DNA from: Anammoximicrobium sp032229885
GTDB lineage: Bacteria > Planctomycetota > Planctomycetia > Pirellulales > Pirellulaceae
Direction of reading: 5' to 3'
Length of the DNA: 5,548 bases
Assembly: GCA_032229885.1 (NCBI GenBank)
Contig: JAVYAJ010000393.1
Span: 1 to 5,548, forward strand
Below the pieces are notes generated by a model. The model had not been told where the DNA came from. It worked only from the letters and a program-made list of their open reading frames with translations, and made no database searches. Each line of letters opens with the position of its first letter. Position 1 is the stretch's first letter. The translations under genes were made by a program, and so were the position numbers. Below, one piece after another: positions 1 through 5,527 of this stretch.

Positions 1-47
1 CCAGGCTACGGTGAGCGGAGGCCTTCGGCCAAACAGATTCTTGGGTG

Positions 48-63
48 GCGGGCGCTAGCCCGC
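48..63. repeat. Perfect GC-rich hairpin (gcgggc-gcta-gcccgc)
   Basis: A 6-bp perfect stem (gcgggc at 48-53, gcccgc at 58-63) closes a gcta loop. A second small hairpin with a ttc loop (ggcc/ggcc, 20-30) lies just upstream. There is no T-run after either, so they are not classic intrinsic terminators. They may be the 3' end of a transcription unit outside the window or part of a dispersed palindromic repeat. Confidence 0.5.
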
Positions 64-148
64 GTTAGGATCGTTCGATCAATGAGTGTCCGGTTGAGAT
101 CGAGGATCAGCGTAACCGTTCAGGGAATGCGCCGCTAATAGAAGCGGA

Positions 149-162
149 ACGGCGCAAGCCGT
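149..162. repeat. Small hairpin with GCAA tetraloop
   Basis: The stem acggc (149-153) pairs perfectly with gccgt (158-162) around gcaa, a GNRA-type loop if transcribed from the plus strand. Two more G-C pairs (146-147 with 163-164) can form around a bulged A. A competing pairing exists: gcgccg at 129-134 is complementary to cggcgc at 150-155. No associated gene was found, so the role is unknown. Confidence 0.4.
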
Positions 163-236
163 CCGGTCCTCGGTGACAGGTGGGTTCTTCGTAGCGAAGC
201 AATTGGATCGACCGCGAACAGACACACCGGAGGGCT

Positions 237-274
237 TGCGCCCTTCCGCTTCGATCCGTGCGCCCTTCCGCTTC
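237..274. repeat. 16-bp direct repeat, two copies, 22-bp period
   Basis: The word tgcgcccttccgcttc occurs exactly at 237-252 and again at 259-274, separated by 6 bases. The period is 22 bp, close to two helical turns, so a dimeric binding site is conceivable; a simple local duplication is equally possible. No gene start is close by. Confidence 0.6.
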
Positions 275-386
275 AATTCTCGGTGACCGTTCTCCAAGGC
301 TCGCTTGTCTTGCAACGCAGGTTGTCGCCATTAGGCTGGCGTGACAAACCGTGAACGACTACGAATCGCCACCCCTTCCCGGTAAA

Positions 387-434
387 CGATCGGACAACAA
401 AAGAGCGAACGATCCTTGGTGCGTTGTCCAATCG
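387..434. repeat. Imperfect inverted repeat, 11 of 12 pairs
   Basis: The left arm at 387-398 (cgatcggacaac) pairs with the right arm at 423-434 (gttgtccaatcg), with a single C/A mismatch at 391/430. The intervening 24 bases are purine-rich then mixed. The arms are too far apart for a compact terminator and there is no T-run, so an operator-like or recombination-related palindrome, or a decayed mobile-element end, are the alternatives. It has no attached gene. Confidence 0.5.
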
Positions 435-650
435 GAATCTTCGAGTTATCAGCCTCGTCAGCGTGCGGGATTTCCGCGGTTGGCAAAGCACGGCGACCGT
501 CGTATTCAGCCTTGAGAGCGCAGTAGATCGTCCGGACGACGACGAGCGTTGTGCCCCAGACGATTTGAATCGCCGGACAGTGCCGAATCGAACGAACCCT
601 GGGCCAAGCCGGGCCAACATCCGCCCGCACCGACGTGAGGCCTATCGACC

Positions 651-1130
651 TCAAGCGTATCCCGTCGCAAATCGGCTCAGTGTCCACGACTGCCCCAGAC
701 TGCCGTGGCGCCGCGGATGATGCGACAGTTGCTGCTGAAAGCAGCGAAATCGCGTTTCCACGTCGCTCCATCGCGTTGCGGCACGCGCCGCCGGATCAGC
801 GAGCTCGTCGATCTCTTCGAGAAGTCCCAGCAATTGGCAGCGCTGGCCGCACAGCTTCTCGAACTCGCCTCGTAATCCCGGCTGTGTCGCAAGCAGCTCG
901 TCCAGCGATTCGTCCACTTTCTCCAGCGTGAACAGCACCCGCAGCCGGCTACAGAGCTCGCTGATCCGGCCTGCGATCGCGTCCGTCGGCACGGTCGGCG
1001 TGTGCCACCACGCGTCCGCTTCGGCGTCTACGATCTCCGCCAGTAATTCGGCCATATCGCCCAGCAAGCGGTCTACCTGCGCTCGTTGGCGAAGAGCCTC
1101 GTTCCGGTTGGTTGTCATCGACGATGTCAT
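651..1130 (-). CDS. Small helical protein, possibly hemerythrin-like with degenerate ligands
   Basis: A 159-residue product, mostly charged amphipathic helix. The ATG at 1130 is preferred because a gggaggggg tract lies 10-13 bases upstream; a second Met at residue 5 would be too far from it. The layout resembles hemerythrin/HHE four-helix proteins: a first helix (about 11-40), a segment LRVLFTLEKVDESLDELL (63-80) where the family has an LRxHFxxEE-type motif, a helix with QLLGLLEEIDEL (99-110), and a last helix ending LSHHPRR (135-141) where the family has HExxE. Most expected ligands are absent: Leu stands near position 66, Cys/Arg near 97-98, Pro139 and His142 where acidic residues are expected. 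From about residue 139 the tail looks non-helical and may be out of frame. No signal peptide or membrane helix is visible, so it is probably cytoplasmic. It is transcribed divergently from the amidase. I am fairly confident that it is coding over residues 1-138, less so of the family. Confidence 0.55.
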   Translation of the reverse strand: MTSSMTTNRNEALRQRAQVDRLLGDMAELLAEIVDAEADAWWHTPTVPTDAIAGRISELCSRLRVLFTLEKVDESLDELLATQPGLRGEFEKLCGQRCQLLGLLEEIDELADPAARAATRWSDVETRFRCFQQQLSHHPRRHGSLGQSWTLSRFATGYA

Positions 1131-1140
1131 GACTTACCGC

Positions 1141-1149
1141 CCCCCTCCC
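1141..1149 (-). promoter_or_regulatory. Purine-rich ribosome binding site of the minus-strand gene
   Basis: Read on the minus strand this is gggaggggg, ending 10 bases before the ATG at 1130. The GGAGG core is 13 bases from the ATG, slightly long. It supports the first Met over the one four codons later. Confidence 0.45.
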
Positions 1150-1264
1150 GGCGTATGGCGCCTGGTCAGCCGCCCTTCCAAACGTCGCAGGCTCGCGGTT
1201 TCGAGCGGGCAGTCACAGAAGCCGTGCCCCAAAGAAAAGAATTGGCTGTCTGCCTAATGATCGT

Positions 1265-1293
1265 TTTATCCACAAATCGCGAGAAAAAGTCAA
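1265..1293 (-). promoter_or_regulatory. Sigma-70-like promoter of the minus-strand gene
   Basis: On the minus strand TTGACT (1293-1288, five of six matches to TTGACA) is followed after exactly 17 bases by GATAAA (1270-1265, four of six matches to TATAAT). It lies in an A/T-rich patch that stands out in this GC-rich region. The start of transcription would fall near 1258, leaving a leader of roughly 128 nt before the ATG at 1130. No riboswitch-like fold was obvious in that leader. The site also lies upstream of the divergent amidase gene, so regulation could be shared. Confidence 0.5.
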
Positions 1294-1398
1294 GTCACAC
1301 CCCTCTTTTTAACCGTGTCAGATCTTGACGCGTTGCGGTGTGCGCGGCGCCGCGTACCGGATAGACTGACGAGGCAAAAGCGCTCGCCGACGAGTCGC

Positions 1399-1402
1399 GG
1401 AG
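1399..1402 (+). promoter_or_regulatory. Shine-Dalgarno GGAG deciding the amidase start
   Basis: GGAG lies 8 bases before the ATG at 1411. This favours that ATG over the upstream in-frame GTG at 1315, which has no comparable purine tract and would add 32 Arg-rich residues with no family resemblance. Confidence 0.6.
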
Positions 1403-1410
1403 TTTTTGGC

Positions 1411-2772
1411 ATGGAATCCAACCTTCCGGATATTGCTACGGCTGTCGAATCCATTCGCCGGGGCCGCGTGACGCCGCGGCAGTTGGTCGAGCATTGTCTG
1501 GGGCAGATCGATCGCTGGGAGGATTGCACCCGCGCCTGGGCGCATCTCGATCGGCAGCGCGCGTTGGCCGAGGCCGATCGGTTGGGCGAGTTGGCCAGTC
1601 GCGACCATCTGCTGGGCGCGCTGCACGGGATCCCGATAGGCGTCAAGGACATCATCGACGTGTCCGGCATGGCGACCGAGGCCGGATCGCCGCTGCTGAA
1701 GGGGCGTGTGGCGACCGAGGACGCGCCCGTCGTTGCCCGATTGCGGGCGGCCGGCGCGATCATCTTGGGCAAGACCGTCACCACCGAGTTCGCCTGTTTT
1801 GATCCCGGCCCCACGCGGAATCCGTGGAATCCAGAACACACGCCCGGCGGCTCGAGCAGCGGCAGCGCAGCCGCCGTGGCGCTCGAGATGTGCGCGGCCG
1901 CGATCGGTTCACAGACCGGCGGGTCCATCATCCGCCCGGCGGCCTACTGCGGAGTTGGCGGATTCAAACCGACGTTCGGCCGGCTCGACACGGACGGCGT
2001 GGTTCTGGTCAGTCCACGGCTGGACCACGTCGGCCCGCTGGCTCGCACGGCGGCCGATCTCTGGACGACGTTCGCCGTCATGGCGGGACTCGACGCGTCG
2101 GATCGGCCGTTGCCCGAATTGCCCGAGCCGCCGACACTGGCCGTGATCGACGACTTCTTCCTCCAGGGGGCCGACGCCGCGGTTCGCGGCGTCCTCACGG
2201 CGGCGATCGACGCATTGGCCCAAGCTGGCGCGACGCTGCGCGGGTTCCGACTGCCCGAATCCTTCGGACTCGCGCTCTCGATGCATGCCTGTCTGATGGC
2301 GGTGGATGCAACCGAAGCCCACCTGCAGACGTTCCTCGCCCATCGCGCGGCCTATGGCCCGCGAATGCAGATGCTGATCGACGAGGGCTTGACGACGCTG
2401 GCGGTCGATTATGCGTTGGCCCTGCGTCATCAAGAACGCTTCCGCCGCGACCTAGCCGCATGTTTTGGCGACGACCCGGTGATCGCCGTCGCCCCGGCCA
2501 CGCCGACCGCGGCCCCGCGCGGACTCGATTCCACGGGCGATCCGCGGTTCAACTCGCCATGGAGCCTGGCGGGGACGCCCGCGGTCACGATTCCCTGTGG
2601 GCTGACGGCCGATGGCCTGCCATGCGGATTGCAACTAATTGCCCGGCATGGCCAGGACCAGCGTCTGCTGTCCGTGGCGGCCTGGTGCGAACGGGCGCTG
2701 GCCTTCGCCGCGCGTGTTCCCGCGCCGGGCGCCACACCACTCGATCCTGCGACGTCGCGAGCCGAGCCTTGA
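1411..2772 (+). CDS. Amidase signature family hydrolase (GatA-like amidase)
   Basis: A 453-residue enzyme of the amidase signature superfamily, whose members hydrolyse carboxylic amides to acid and ammonia, or supply ammonia when they act as GatA. The core is intact. Lys79 lies in HGIPIGVKD (72-80), the cis-Ser is Ser148 in TPGGSSSGSAAAVA (144-157), and the nucleophile is Ser172 in SQTGGSIIRPAAYCGVGGFKPTFGR (167-191, quoted in part as family motif). The triad spacing (69 and 24 residues) equals the Lys62/Ser131/Ser155 spacing known for malonamidase MAE2. The domain continues with LDHVGPLART (204-213) and the usual C-terminal block NSPWSLAGTPAVTIPCG...GLPCGLQLI (381-410). No signal peptide is seen, so it is cytoplasmic. 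Length is normal for a stand-alone amidase. No gatB or gatC is nearby and the gene stands alone, so tRNA-dependent amidotransferase function is not supported here. The substrate cannot be predicted from these residues. Start chosen at the ATG preceded by GGAG. Confidence 0.93.
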   Translation: MESNLPDIATAVESIRRGRVTPRQLVEHCLGQIDRWEDCTRAWAHLDRQRALAEADRLGELASRDHLLGALHGIPIGVKDIIDVSGMATEAGSPLLKGRVATEDAPVVARLRAAGAIILGKTVTTEFACFDPGPTRNPWNPEHTPGGSSSGSAAAVALEMCAAAIGSQTGGSIIRPAAYCGVGGFKPTFGRLDTDGVVLVSPRLDHVGPLARTAADLWTTFAVMAGLDASDRPLPELPEPPTLAVIDDFFLQGADAAVRGVLTAAIDALAQAGATLRGFRLPESFGLALSMHACLMAVDATEAHLQTFLAHRAAYGPRMQMLIDEGLTTLAVDYALALRHQERFRRDLAACFGDDPVIAVAPATPTAAPRGLDSTGDPRFNSPWSLAGTPAVTIPCGLTADGLPCGLQLIARHGQDQRLLSVAAWCERALAFAARVPAPGATPLDPATSRAEP

Positions 2773-2822
2773 AAAGCCGGCCTCACGAGCGCCCCGCGGC
2801 GGTGTGTGTCGGGCCGCGCGCG

Positions 2823-2841
2823 GCCGACGGAAATCGTCGGC
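2823..2841 (+). terminator. Terminator-like hairpin after the amidase gene
   Basis: A perfect 7-bp stem, gccgacg (2823-2829) with cgtcggc (2835-2841), closes a gaaat loop about 50 bases after the amidase stop. It is preceded by the 14-bp perfect palindrome ggccgcgcgcggcc (2812-2825), which overlaps it, so the two folds compete. The following bases (tatcagcttg) do not form a T-run, so termination is only a suggestion from position and structure. Confidence 0.35.
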
Positions 2842-2950
2842 TATCAGCTTGAGGCCGCAGCAAGTAGACTAGGGCCGCAAATCAGAATTGATGGGACATG
2901 GACGGCGGCATCTGTCGAGATTGTCGGAAGACCGACCTGGACACGACAGG

Positions 2951-3040
2951 GCGGCGACCGAAACGGCTGGGCGGCGGACGAAACGGCTGGGCGGCGGACG
3001 AAACGGCTGGGCGGCGGACGAAACGGCTGGGCGGCGACCG
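2951..3040. repeat. 20-bp tandem repeat, 4.5 copies
   Basis: The unit gcggcggacgaaacggctgg occurs as three identical copies at 2971-3030. It is preceded by a copy with gaccg in place of ggacg (2951-2970) and followed by a half copy with the same gaccg variant (3031-3040), so both edges share the variant. The 20-bp period is not a multiple of three, so any reading frame rotates through three phases, which argues against a protein repeat. It lies about 250 bases upstream of the ABC operon. Identity among inner copies suggests recent slippage. Confidence 0.9.
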
Positions 3041-3063
3041 TAGAGAAGGGCGCTGTCCTGGAG

Positions 3064-3158
3064 GGACGCGCTTCGTCGCGTCCGCTCGGCTGCGGCCACC
3101 CGCCGCAGTCGCGCGGACGGCGTCGAAGCGGCATCCTGCCGCTTGTCCGTTTCCGCGC
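3064..3158. repeat. Cluster of three perfect hairpins (REP-like palindromic element)
   Basis: Three stem-loops follow closely. First: ggacgcg (3064-3070) with cgcgtcc (3077-3083), 6-base loop. Second: ctgcggc (3090-3096) with gccgcag (3102-3108), 5-base loop. Third: aagcggca (3126-3133) with tgccgctt (3137-3144), 3-base loop, extendable by cggac (3114-3118) with gtccg (3145-3149); gcgcgg (3111-3116) with ccgcgc (3153-3158) is an alternative outer pairing. There is no T-run. The arrangement looks like a dispersed palindromic element or a structured RNA. From memory, similar sequence recurs in planctomycete intergenic regions and gets mis-called as small Arg-rich proteins; this is an inference. 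It lies about 130 bases before the ABC permease start. Confidence 0.65.
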
Positions 3159-3280
3159 AGGTCGCGGCCAGCGGGCCGTTGTCGGCCGCGTCCAGATCGA
3201 GCGACGGCCTGCGCTCCCAAGGGAAACCAACGCGGGTCGCGGTCGGCCAGCATCCGCCGAGAACAACGTCCAGACGTAAA

Positions 3281-3286
3281 AAGGAG
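3281..3286 (+). promoter_or_regulatory. Strong Shine-Dalgarno AAGGAG deciding the permease TTG start
   Basis: AAGGAG ends 5 bases before TTG at 3292, inside an A-rich patch (taaaaaggag) that stands out in a GC-rich region. The in-frame product then begins with a short cytoplasmic segment and a first membrane helix near residue 37, as expected. This makes the TTG start credible. Confidence 0.75.
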
Positions 3287-3291
3287 CAGAC

Positions 3292-4164
3292 TTGCCACTG
3301 GCTTCGGAATATCGCGATTGGTCGGGCCAGCGGCTGCCGGCCTGGGCGGCCTGTTGGCCGATCGCCTGGATGGGCGTTCGCCTGGTTCTGCGCCGCAAGC
3401 TGTTCTGGTTGCTGCTTGGGCTGGCGCTGCTGGACTTTTTATTCTTCTTTGCCACGATCTATCTGAAGGCTCAAATCAGCGCGGAAAACCCGGCCATCGG
3501 CCAGTTCGTAAACCAGGTTCTGACGTCGGTGACCGGCGCTGGTCGGACGTATCGCGATTTCATGTTCGCCCAAGGCACGGTCACGATGCTGGTCCTAGCG
3601 TTCGCGGGCGAACTGCTGGTGGGCAGCGATTACGAGCAGGGTGGCTTGACGTTCTATCTGTCACGCGCCGTCGGCCGTCGGCACTATGTTGTGGGCAAGC
3701 TGTTGGCGATCAGCTTGTTGGTGTGGATGACGACGGTGATCCCGGCGCTCGTCCTGTTCGTCGAGTACGGGCTGTTGACCAGTTCGTTGGCGTACTTTAC
3801 CGAAAACTGGCGGATCGTGTTGGGGATCCTGGGCTATGGCATGGTCATGGCCGTCTCGCTGAGCCTGCTGTTGTTCGCGCTCGCTTCGTGGCTGCACAAG
3901 AGCGTGCCGCTGGTCATGTCCTGGGCCTGTGTGTTCGTGTTGGCGCCCGCGCTGGCCGAGATGCTTCGCCACATCTATGACGACCGCCACTGGCGGTTGC
4001 TGATGTTTTGGCGGAATCTTCGGCTGCTAGGCAGTTGGTGCTTTGGCGCGCTGTCGGACAACGATGTCGGGCTGGCGCCCGCCGCTGGGATCGTGCTGGG
4101 CGTGTGGATCGCGTGCGTGTTGGCGATCATTCCCGCAGTCCGCGCCGTGAGGGTGGTTTCGTGA
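3292..4164 (+). CDS. ABC-2 type transporter permease
   Basis: A 290-residue integral membrane protein, the channel half of an ABC-2 type transporter. About six hydrophobic helices are visible: roughly 37-58 (LFWLLLGLALLDFLFFFATI), 94-111, 137-159, 173-201, 205-225 and 259-283. The N-terminus is short, with Arg/Lys before helix 1 (RLVLRRK, 30-36). Between helices 2 and 3 lies GSDYEQGGLTFYLSRAVGRR (111-130) followed by HYVVGK (131-136), matching the cytoplasmic loop of ABC-2 permeases in which a short acidic stretch and G-x-L-x-x-YLSR precede R-x-x-YxxGK. No signal peptide, lipobox or large extracellular domain is present. It overlaps the downstream ATPase gene by 4 bases, so the two are translationally coupled. 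With one permease gene and one ATPase gene, a homodimer of each is the simplest assembly. The substrate is unknown. TTG start chosen from the AAGGAG site. Confidence 0.88.
   Translation: MPLASEYRDWSGQRLPAWAACWPIAWMGVRLVLRRKLFWLLLGLALLDFLFFFATIYLKAQISAENPAIGQFVNQVLTSVTGAGRTYRDFMFAQGTVTMLVLAFAGELLVGSDYEQGGLTFYLSRAVGRRHYVVGKLLAISLLVWMTTVIPALVLFVEYGLLTSSLAYFTENWRIVLGILGYGMVMAVSLSLLLFALASWLHKSVPLVMSWACVFVLAPALAEMLRHIYDDRHWRLLMFWRNLRLLGSWCFGALSDNDVGLAPAAGIVLGVWIACVLAIIPAVRAVRVVS
4149..4153 (+). promoter_or_regulatory. Ribosome binding site of the ATPase gene inside the permease
   Basis: GAGGG lies 7 bases before GTG at 4161, within the last codons of the permease. It supports the GTG start that overlaps the permease stop as GTGA. 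Confidence 0.5.
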
Positions 4165-5096
4165 GCGATGGGCTGTTGGAATTCGACGGCGTCTCGAAGT
4201 GGTACGGCCCGGTGATCGCCGTGAACGACGTCTCGCTGCGTCTGGCGTCGGGGATCACGGGCCTGGTCGGTCCCAACGGCGCCGGCAAGAGCACGTTGAT
4301 CAAGCTGATGACCGGCCAGTTGCGGCCGAGCCTGGGCGAGGTCCGCGTGGGCGGACGCCGCGCCTGGTCGGCGGCAGCCAAGTCGCATATCGGCTACTGT
4401 CCGGACGCCGACGCGTTCTACGAAGACATGTCGGGGCGGGCCTTCGTGCAGACGATTGCGCGGCTGCACGGATTTTCCGGCGCCGCCCTGCGGTCTTGCG
4501 TCGGCGCCGTGCTGGAACAGGTCGGCATGGCGGAGCGAGCCGACCGGCCGTTGGGATCGTATTCCAAAGGCATGCGGCAGCGGATCAAGTTGGCCCAGGC
4601 GCTGGTCCACGACCCGGATCTGCTGGTGCTGGACGAGCCGCTCAACGGGGTCGATCCGGTCGGGCGAGCCGAACTGGCGGAGGTGTTCGCGGCGCTTGCC
4701 GCGCGCGGCAAAGCGATTGTGGTCTCGAGCCACATCTTGGACGAGATGGATCACCTGGCCGCCCAGGTGGTCTTCATGTGCCGTGGCCGTGTGCTGGCGT
4801 CGGGCAGTCTGGCGATGATCCGCGACATGCTGGCCGACCACCCGCTGCGCGTTCGCATCACGTCCGCTCGGCCCCGCGAGCTGGCCGTCCGGCTGATGGC
4901 GGCCGCCAGCGTGCGGGCGGTCGAGTTGCGTGGCGACGAGGATCTGTTGTTCCAAGTTCAGCGGCCCCGCGAGTTCTTCCGCGCGTTGGCCGAAACCGTG
5001 GCCGACGGCGGCTTCGACGTCCGCCGGGTGCAGCCGACCGACACGTCAGCTGAAGCGATCTTCGACTATATCATGCAGAAGGCGCGGCATCTGTAG
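4161..5096 (+). CDS. ABC transporter ATP-binding protein (ABC-2 type)
   Basis: A 311-residue cytoplasmic ATPase that powers the permease encoded just upstream. Walker A is GPNGAGKST (37-45), the signature is SYSKGMRQR (133-141, a YSKGM form of LSGGQ), Walker B and catalytic Glu are LLVLDEP (154-160, Glu159), the D-loop is NGVDP (162-166), and the switch His is His191 in SSHILDE. The Q-loop position reads GYCPDADAFYEDMSG (78-92): Asp82 replaces the usual Gln. After the nucleotide-binding domain a C-terminal region of about 90 residues (from about 225) has alternating strands and helices, common in ABC-2 ATPases. An upstream in-frame extension starting at 4008 is discarded because it lies wholly inside the permease in another frame and has no domain match. 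GTG start is supported by GAGGG and by the 4-base overlap with the permease stop, which indicates one operon. Confidence 0.93.
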   Translation: MSDGLLEFDGVSKWYGPVIAVNDVSLRLASGITGLVGPNGAGKSTLIKLMTGQLRPSLGEVRVGGRRAWSAAAKSHIGYCPDADAFYEDMSGRAFVQTIARLHGFSGAALRSCVGAVLEQVGMAERADRPLGSYSKGMRQRIKLAQALVHDPDLLVLDEPLNGVDPVGRAELAEVFAALAARGKAIVVSSHILDEMDHLAAQVVFMCRGRVLASGSLAMIRDMLADHPLRVRITSARPRELAVRLMAAASVRAVELRGDEDLLFQVQRPREFFRALAETVADGGFDVRRVQPTDTSAEAIFDYIMQKARHL

Positions 5097-5358
5097 CGTG
5101 AGACCGCGAGCATGCGGGATCCAGCCGATGCGGAGGGTCCGTCGGAGGCTTGGTTCCGCGCGGCAGCGCCGCCCTGCGCGCCGATGACCGCGGATTGTCC
5201 CCATGTCCGTGTCACAGTAAGATAGCCGTCCGGCTGGCGGGCCATGCTCTGTCGTGGCCCGCGGGATCTGGAAAACATCGCCGGACCGTTGACGCTGATT
5301 GAGCGGATGAACCTAGCGCGGCCAGCAGCCGCAATCAAACAAGGGCCAAGAAAATTTA
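5097..5358. other. Intergenic region after the ABC operon
   Basis: No gene is supported here. Short open frames have no recognisable product. Apart from the hairpin at 5237-5262 and a weaker one at 5160-5172 (gcggc/gccgc), I see nothing. An A-rich patch (aagaaaattta) sits just before the heptamer array. Confidence 0.5.
5237..5262 (+). terminator. Terminator-like hairpin downstream of the ABC operon
   Basis: A perfect 8-bp stem, gcgggcca (5237-5244) with tggcccgc (5255-5262), encloses a 10-base loop 140 bases after the ATPase stop. No T-run follows (gggatctgg), so intrinsic termination is uncertain. It is the strongest palindrome between the operon and the repeat island. Confidence 0.35.
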
Positions 5359-5407
5359 CAGTTGTCAGTTGTCAGTTGTCAGTTGTCAGTTGTCAGTTGT
5401 CAGTTGT
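5359..5407. repeat. Heptamer tandem array, 7 perfect copies of cagttgt
   Basis: Seven exact head-to-tail copies of cagttgt occupy 49 bases. The array resembles the short tandemly repeated repetitive (STRR) heptamers known from cyanobacteria, and similar arrays occur in other large GC-rich genomes. Translation gives a low-complexity VVSCQLS pattern, which is easily mis-annotated as a small protein. Copy number probably varies by slippage. Function unknown. Confidence 0.95.
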
Positions 5408-5442
5408 GTGGTTCCCGTATGCGCGCACCGCGCGTCGTATGG

Positions 5443-5472
5443 ATCCGTGTTCATCCGTGTTCATCCGTGGTT
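5443..5472. repeat. Decamer tandem repeat, three copies (atccgtgttc)
   Basis: Two exact copies of atccgtgttc (5443-5452, 5453-5462) are followed by a variant atccgtggtt (5463-5472). The word gtgttca formed at the junctions (5447-5453, 5457-5463) is also the unit of the inverted heptamer pair at 5528-5541. Intergenic, function unknown. Confidence 0.85.
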
Positions 5473-5527
5473 CCCAGCGCTACTGCAAGCACAACATGTA
5501 ACCCTTCCACAACTTGGCGCTGTCGCC

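Larger units (their letters stand above)
1..650. other. Gene-poor stretch with small hairpins and repeats
   Basis: I see no convincing gene here. Open frames exist on both strands, but their products are rich in Arg/Ser/Pro, match no family I recognise, and one I examined codon by codon (minus strand, reading down to about 331) lacks the strong G/C third-position preference of the amidase and ABC genes. The stretch looks less GC-rich than the genes. It contains several compact hairpins, a 16-bp direct repeat and a long imperfect inverted repeat, listed separately. It could be an eroded intergenic region or the end of a locus lying to the left of the window. Confidence 0.6.

Noticed and set aside
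331..771. Minus-strand open frame of 146 residues overlapping the small helical gene
   Set aside because: No family resemblance, third-position composition no different from the local background, and overlap with the better-supported 651-1130 gene. Part of it could be the shifted tail of that gene, noted as a finding.
1242..1270. Plus-strand TTGGCT, 17 bp, TTTATC as an amidase promoter
   Set aside because: The -10 match is only three of six and it coincides with the much better minus-strand promoter, so I do not claim it.
1315..1410. Upstream in-frame GTG start for the amidase, adding 32 residues
   Set aside because: The extension is Arg-rich, unlike amidase N-termini, and lacks a ribosome site, whereas ATG at 1411 has GGAG at the right distance.
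1824..2852. Long alternative frame across the amidase (342 residues)
   Set aside because: It is an Arg-rich shadow of the amidase gene caused by high GC content; the amidase frame has full family motifs.
2951..3040. CRISPR array or iteron origin
   Set aside because: The 20-bp units are contiguous with no spacers, and there is no replication initiator gene or A/T-rich unwinding region next to them.
2806..3279. Plus- and minus-strand open frames across the 20-bp repeats (Arg/Gly/Pro-rich products with 20-residue repeats)
   Set aside because: The repeat period is not a multiple of three, the products are low complexity in several frames at once, no ribosome site is evident and the region is full of palindromes. 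These are frame artefacts of repeats.
5244..5501. Open frame with VVSCQLSVVSCQLS repeats
   Set aside because: It is the translation of the cagttgt array and the decamers, with no support for coding on either side.
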